The notes below the pieces were generated by a model. The model worked only from the letters and a program-made list of their open reading frames with translations, was not told the origin of the DNA and did not search any database. From positions 1 to 52,152 of the forward strand of contig JBBBWG010028921.1 of the NCBI GenBank assembly GCA_037176905.1: a stretch of 52,152 nucleotides of DNA, in the 5' to 3' direction. Below, in pieces: positions 47,075-52,152 of this stretch (the stretch's first letter is position 1; each line of letters opens with the position of its first letter). The DNA comes from Azolla pinnata (Eukaryota > Streptophyta > Polypodiopsida > Salviniales > Salviniaceae). A program made the position numbers and the translations under genes.

Positions 47075-47640
47075 CTCCGATGGCTGACAGGCAGCTTAAC
47101 AGAACACAGGCGAAAAAAAGGGGGAGCTTTAGCACAATGGGCGAGGCAAAAACACGGGGAGAGGCATGGAAATAAACTGGCAAGCGAAAAAACACCGAGA
47201 TGAAGAAAGAACAAGAAGCTCTTGTACTGAGGAATTGGCGCAGAAAAAAAGGCGTAGAAACAGAGAAGGCCTCAACAAGGCGAAAGGCCTGGTATCAGTT
47301 GTTTGGAGGGGGAGGGAGGCAGGAGCTAACCTGACGAGCGGGAGGATCGGTTCTTAAGAAACGTGAAGGAGGTCTTCGTATTCTTCTGTGTATGAGCGCG
47401 AAGAAGAAGAAGAAGAAGAAGAAGAAGAAAAGGAAGGAGAAGAAGAAGATGTGAAGTGAAGTGAAGTTTTGTTAATCAATTTAGAAGAACTCATCTGCTC
47501 GGAGATTGAAACATACCGGAGCAGCTCTTGCTCTCTGTTACTAAAACAGAAGAAATCTCAACCATGACCGTGGTGGATTGCTTGCTGAGACTCGCTTAGA
47601 TGATATATGAGGCCGATCTCAAGAGAGATGGCAAATAGAA
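47075..47640. promoter_or_regulatory. CBP80 upstream region with GAA microsatellite
   Basis: The likely leader and core promoter of CBP80 read to the left from here. A GAA run at about 47400-47430 is a CTT/pyrimidine tract on the transcribed strand. No TATA box stands out. Confidence 0.4.
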
Positions 47641-47649
47641 AAAACCCAT

Positions 47650-48045
47650 ATTGGGTTTAGCGTTTAGATTGAACAGAGGTTTTTGGGTTTAGGGTTTAGA
47701 TTGAACAGAGGTTTTTGGTTTACAGAGGGGTTTGGGTTTAGGGTTTAGATTGAACAGAGGTTTTTGGGTTTACAGAGGTTTTTGGGTTTAGGGTTTAGAT
47801 TGAACAGAGGTTTTTGGGTTTACAGAGGTTTTTGGATTTAGGGTTTAGATTGAACAGAGGTTTTTGGGTTCAAGGTTTAGATTGAACAGAGGTTTTTGAG
47901 TTCAGGGTTTAGATTGAACAGAGGTTTTTGGGTTTAGGGTTTACATTGAACTTTGGGTTTAGGGTTTAGATGGATGGAGCAAAGGTTTTTGGGTTTAGGG
48001 CTTTGACTGAGCAGAGATTTTTGGGCTTAGGGCTTATAGATCGAA
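47650..48045. repeat. telomere-like minisatellite (gggtttagggtttagattgaacagagg)
   Basis: About seven copies of ttgaacagaggtttttgggt alternate with GGGTTTAGGGTTTAGA-type heptamers. Spacing alternates between about 30 and 50 bases, depending on whether a short gtttacagagg block is present. It lies 0.6 kb upstream of the CBP80 start. Confidence 0.93.
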
Positions 48046-48908
48046 CAGACAAAATCGCACGAATCAATTCATTCATCCCATCTTTGCTCTTCTTCTTTGA
48101 ATGTATCGATGAATCATGCATGCTTTGTAGGTAGTTGCTGTTGTTGACATAAGCCCATCATTCGTTCGGATGAAAACAAACGTGTGAAATCTATCATTCG
48201 GATCAAGCATATGTTTGTTGTGTCTCCTATGCATTCTAAATGAATCCCCCACATAAAAAAACCAAAGCAATCCAATCGAAGTTGCAAAATCCTCCTAAAG
48301 ATCGAGGATAAGAGCAAGAGATTCCAAGTGCAATATATACCTCCATCAAATAATAATCGTCCCTAATTCTCTCTAAAACCCTAAAACCCATACCAGTTAA
48401 CTCTCTCACAATGAGTGTTTTGCATAATAATTATATCACGACAGCTCTAATCGATCAAAGATCCATACACTTTACCACCTTGGTGAAGATGATTCAAAGT
48501 CATAAGCCCAGGTTGCTCCAAATTAACGCCTCTCTAGATTTATATTCAGTTTATTAAATATATATCATGTAACCTACAAAAAAAAAACTAGTTTTCTCAA
48601 ACATAAAGCTTTCTTTCGAAATTCAAAATATCTTTCGCAATTCAAAATAGCTTCAACTCATCAATTGAAATTGAGTTTGTAATATAGTACTCAAATAGCT
48701 TTTATAAATCAATACAACCCTTTCCAGTCAATTGAGAACTCCAGGGCACACAACCCTTCGATCATAAGAAAACAAAAAAGGCACGAATTCCAAAATAATT
48801 CATTAGATCTGCAAAATCATTCATTCCATTACAAAACATAACAATGTTGTGAATCGGCTACAAATCGCATCTCTCAAAAAAACTATAAAGCCTAAACGCC
48901 TATTAGAC
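48046..48908. other. AT-rich spacer and eL34 3' UTR
   Basis: No gene is supported. The right part should contain the 3' UTR of the ribosomal protein gene ending at 48909. Confidence 0.55.
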
Positions 48909-51101
48909 TTAGGCCTGAGCCTTCGCAGATTGTTTTTCCTTGGATTTCTGGATTTTCAGCACCTTCTTCACAATCTTCTGTTCCTCAACAAGGAACGCCC
49001 GGATGATCCTACAATACACAAAAAATTGACTCAGAGAAAGATTTAAACCTACTACATTACATAATTAAAGAAATACGGGAACTGAACAAACAGACATCTA
49101 ACTTAACAATAGAGGAAACTGAACGATACAAACAACTACATTTTGCTATCCAACTGACATACTTCTCATGAATGTTAATTAGGAACTACTAGTCAACTTG
49201 ATCATTTTCACACCTTTCCCGGACAGCCTCTCCAGAAAGGGCACCACCATAAGCTCGGTTCACTGTCTTTTGTCTCTTGCTCAATCGAGTGTTCCTATAC
49301 TCAGCCGGCCTGAGATGTGGAACCTGATATAAATAGTGTTCAATCAGGATTATGAAGCACCATATATGACCTTAACTCAGAATCCTAAAAACCCATGAAA
49401 GAACAAACACATTTTCGAAACCATGAACGAGGAAAGACTGCAAAGACAATATTAAATGCAAATAAAATGGCTAAATCACATAGACATGAAAGCCAGTACC
49501 AATTTGGGAAGTCGAGCACATTAAGCACTGAATCAGGATGATGATGCACTCACTTTGATTATTTAAAACTTCAGATGCAATACAAGTAACACACATTTTA
49601 AGAACGGAATTAAAACAACCAGTGGAAAACTCTTGAAATAAACAAGCATCATACATATGAAAGCAGACTTAATCTACTGCCAAATTATCTGACATGATTA
49701 ATGTTCCAGGAAAATCAGAATCAATACGTCGCTCACAAAAAGTTCAGGAAGAAACACCACCAACTCATAGCAACTCACTAAAGCTCTAAGAGAAACGAGA
49801 TAAAGTGCTTACTCCTTGAATACGCTTTCCAGTGACAGGACATTTAGGGCCCTGTGCGCGCTTCTTTGCAATCTGAAAAACGAGTCTTCCACCTGCACAA
49901 ACGGAAATTTCAAATCGAGAACAATTGATCTAACAAGACGTACGAAATAAGCATATCACCAAACATCGCTGTCAATACTGCAAAATACAAGGATAAATAC
50001 TTTATAATATCAAGACCATAAATACATGAAAAACTGCCAAAAATCAATTTGCGAAAGGTCACCATTCATTCACATAATTCATAAATACTACACCCTCACT
50101 GCCTCCCAGCCTCAGTTTCTGGCTTTATGACGATACTTTCTAGATAAAATATAGATCGGAAGTAAGATCGTTGATGATCAGAGACACTCACAGATTTTGA
50201 GAAACTGTTAATCAAATTTTCCAAAGCTATAACAAAATATAGTAATCAAGAATGTATTGGAATTTCTGAAGAAAAAATATTGGAAAGCACGATGGACATG
50301 CTCTATGTGCCGAGCACATTATTAATGGAATGCGAATAAGGATGAGATAATACAAAGAAACGGCCATTCCCATAGGGTTAAGGGAGTCGTATGCCCAGAG
50401 CTTAACGGCCAAGGTCCGCATTGAACGCCGGCTTACGAACACACGATGACATCAAGCACTCGTCAATTCTCGGATAAAAAGTAGGGAGGTAAAATTCGAC
50501 GACTTCCGTTAGCTCAGACAGCTCACAGATTCTTAACGAGAGAAACTCGAAGCAAGACGAGCATTCCCATTCGCTCAATCTAATTATCGATGTTCAGGTA
50601 CGAAGCCCATGGGAACGAAGAACGCTCATTGGCTTCTTCCGAGCATCTGAGCCTCAGAGGATAGAATCTAAGACATGAAAGAGAAGGAGCAATCCGCATT
50701 CGCTAAGGTCATTCATCTGACTCTCCGGTGAAGAGCTCAGCTGCAAGGAACGAGAAGCAAAACTAGAGATCCCGCTTCGCAAAGACGAAGCCCGATACGA
50801 GAGAAAAAGGTCATCTTTGCTCAAAAACCATGAATCGCAGCTCGGATATAAACATCGATATGAGGATTTCGTTTGTTTCAGTTGAGACACAGACAAAAGA
50901 ACTCCGGAAGAGGCGAAAGCGAGTACCCCGTCATCTCCCGGAAATATCTGAAACCGCCGTAAGCGAAGCGAAGCGACGAACGGACGGACAAACAGACAGA
51001 GAGAGAGAGAGAGAGGGCCTACCAGGTGTCTTCACGACGCGAGTCTGGTTCGATTTGGTGGCATAGCTGTGGCGGCGGCGGTACGTCAGGCGTTGCACCA
51101 T
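48909..51101 (-). CDS. RPL34: 60S ribosomal protein eL34, four exons
   Basis: eL34 is a small basic protein of the cytosolic large ribosomal subunit. Exons: 51101-51023, 49892-49813, 49323-49214 and 49008-48909. Phases 1, 0 and 2 are consistent, with GT-AG junctions. The product is 122 residues, the usual plant size (about 120). It begins [20 protein letters not shown] and continues [20 protein letters not shown] and [19 protein letters not shown]. It ends with a Lys-rich tail ([18 protein letters not shown]). These are hallmark eL34 segments, so identification is firm. Intron 1 is 1.1 kb. I looked for box C/D snoRNA motifs in its introns and found none I could support. Confidence 0.97.
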
Positions 51102-51234
51102 CGCTGCTCGCTTCTTTGTCTGTGGAGGATTGGCGAGGGAAGCAACGCGCGCCTCTGCAACAGGAGCAGCAGCAGCAGCAGTCGATCGACGAAGACGACG
51201 AGGACGACGACGAAGAGGATCGTCTGTTGCTTCG

Positions 51235-51243
51235 CTAGGGTTT
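51235..51243 (-). promoter_or_regulatory. telo-box (AAACCCTAG) upstream of eL34
   Basis: The minus strand reads AAACCCTAG about 135 bases upstream of the eL34 ATG. Telo-boxes near the transcription start are a known feature of plant ribosomal-protein promoters. No accompanying site II (TGGGCY) motif was seen nearby. Confidence 0.55.
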
Positions 51244-51263
51244 AAGTCTGTCCATAGTTTGGC

Positions 51264-52152
51264 TTGCCCTAGATCTAACGGCTCAGGAACTCGATCAGCA
51301 TCGGACGGCTCTCCTCAGCCCTTACGCTTTTTCCTTGGTTTGTCACTGATTTCCATTGGACGATCTCAGTCTTAGGGTTTAGGGTTAGGGAATTTAGGGT
51401 TGAGGGAATTTAGGGTTTAGGGTTTGTGGTCTGGGGTTTAGGGTTTAGGGTTTAGGGAATTTAGGGTTTAGGGTTTGTGGTCTCGGGTTTAGGGTTTAGG
51501 GTTTAGGGAATTTAGGGTTTAGGGTTTGTGGTCTCGGGTTTAGGGTTTAGGGTTTGTGGTCTCGGGTTTAGGGTTTAGGGTTTGTGGTCTGGGGTTTAGG
51601 GTTTCGGGTTTATGGTCTAGGGAATTTAGGGTTTAGGATTTATGGTCTAGGGATTTTAGGGTTTTGCTTGCCCGAGATCTAACGGCTCATGAACTTGATC
51701 AGCATTGGACAACTCTCGTTAGCCCTTACGCTTTTTGCTTGGTTTGTCACGGATTTCCATTGGACGATCTTAGTCTTAGGGTTTAGGGTTAGGGAATTTA
51801 GGGTTTAGGGTTAAGGGTTTAGGGTTTCGAGTTTATGGTCTAGGGAATTTAGGGTTTAGGATTTATGGTCTAGGGAATTTAGGGTTTTGCTTGCCCTAGA
51901 TCTAACGGCTCAGGAACTCGATCAGCATCGGACGGCTCTCGTCAGCTCTTATGCTTTTTCCTTGGTTTGTCACTAATTTCCATTGGACGATCTCAGTCTT
52001 AGGGTTTAGGGTTAGGGAAAATAGGGTTTAGAGTTTAGGGTTTAGGGTTTGTGGTCTAGGATTTAGGGTTCCGGGTTTATGGTCTAGGGAATTTAGGGTT
52101 TAGGATTTATGGTCTAGGGATTTTAGGGTTTTGCTTGCCCTAGATCTAACGG
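51264..52152. repeat. tandem array of an eL34-promoter segment plus TTTAGGG-like tracts, running off the window
   Basis: The block gcttgccctagatctaacgg, followed by gctcaggaactcgatcagca and ttccattggacgatctcagt, occurs four times. Its agatctaacg core sits at about 51271, 51675, 51898 and 52142. The stretches between are GGGTTTAGGG heptamers with a ggtttgtggtctcgggttta variant. Period is 404, 223 and 244 bases. The first copy is part of the eL34 upstream region, and the fourth is cut by the window end. Confidence 0.92.

Noticed and set aside
48909..51101. Intronic box C/D snoRNA in the eL34 gene
   Set aside because: Ribosomal-protein introns often host snoRNAs, so I looked for paired C (RTGATGA) and D (CTGA) boxes on the transcribed strand. 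I found no properly spaced pair.

Overview
The window is nuclear DNA from a land plant. It has plant-type telomere-like repeats (TTTAGGG/CCCTAAA), an ATL-type RING-H2 ubiquitin ligase, a very long intronless PLS-type pentatricopeptide-repeat (PPR) protein, a plant-length VDAC, and short GT-AG introns. The PPR style (long intronless repeats, large family flavour) and the heavy microsatellite load make me think of a fern or other non-seed vascular plant. That is an impression, not something the sequence proves.

Layout. 1-8 kb: an Asn/Ser/acidic low-complexity ORF open at the left edge (+), then AT-rich DNA with a decayed LINE 3' end, then repeat-rich leader DNA. 8.2-9.2 kb: an ATL RING-H2 E3 ligase (+). 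11-16 kb: two small multi-exon genes of unknown function on the minus strand, rebuilt here from splice sites and reading phase (a two-exon Lys/Arg/Ser-rich protein and a four-exon 179-residue protein). 17.2-20.2 kb: the PPR gene (-). 22.4-22.7 kb: a possible tiny two-exon gene or leader exons (-). 23.1-23.4 kb: a tandem G-box (CACGTG) plus CCAAT module. 24.06-24.26 kb: an interstitial telomere-like tract. 24.4-30.2 kb: VDAC (+), six coding exons behind a probable 3.3-kb leader intron that holds an assembly gap. 31.6-36.6 kb: nucleoporin NUP54 (-), ten exons. 36.6-39.7 kb: a repeat-rich spacer. 39.7-47.1 kb: nuclear cap-binding protein CBP80/ABH1 (-), nineteen exons. 48.9-51.1 kb: ribosomal protein eL34 (-), four exons. 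51.3-52.15 kb: a tandem array, running off the window, that repeats part of the eL34 upstream region together with TTTAGGG-like tracts.

The genes look like an ordinary mix of housekeeping and regulatory functions. NUP54 and CBP80 both act in mRNA export and lie side by side, but nothing in the DNA shows that they are co-regulated. All conserved multi-exon models (VDAC 276 aa, NUP54 476 aa, CBP80 856 aa, eL34 122 aa) close with consistent intron phases and no internal stops.

I did not find a clearly new molecular system. The most interesting items are the G-box tandem module, the downstream tandem repeats that also supply the C-terminus of the PPR protein, the inserted segment repeated in five PPR blocks, the amplified eL34 promoter segment, and the two orphan genes.
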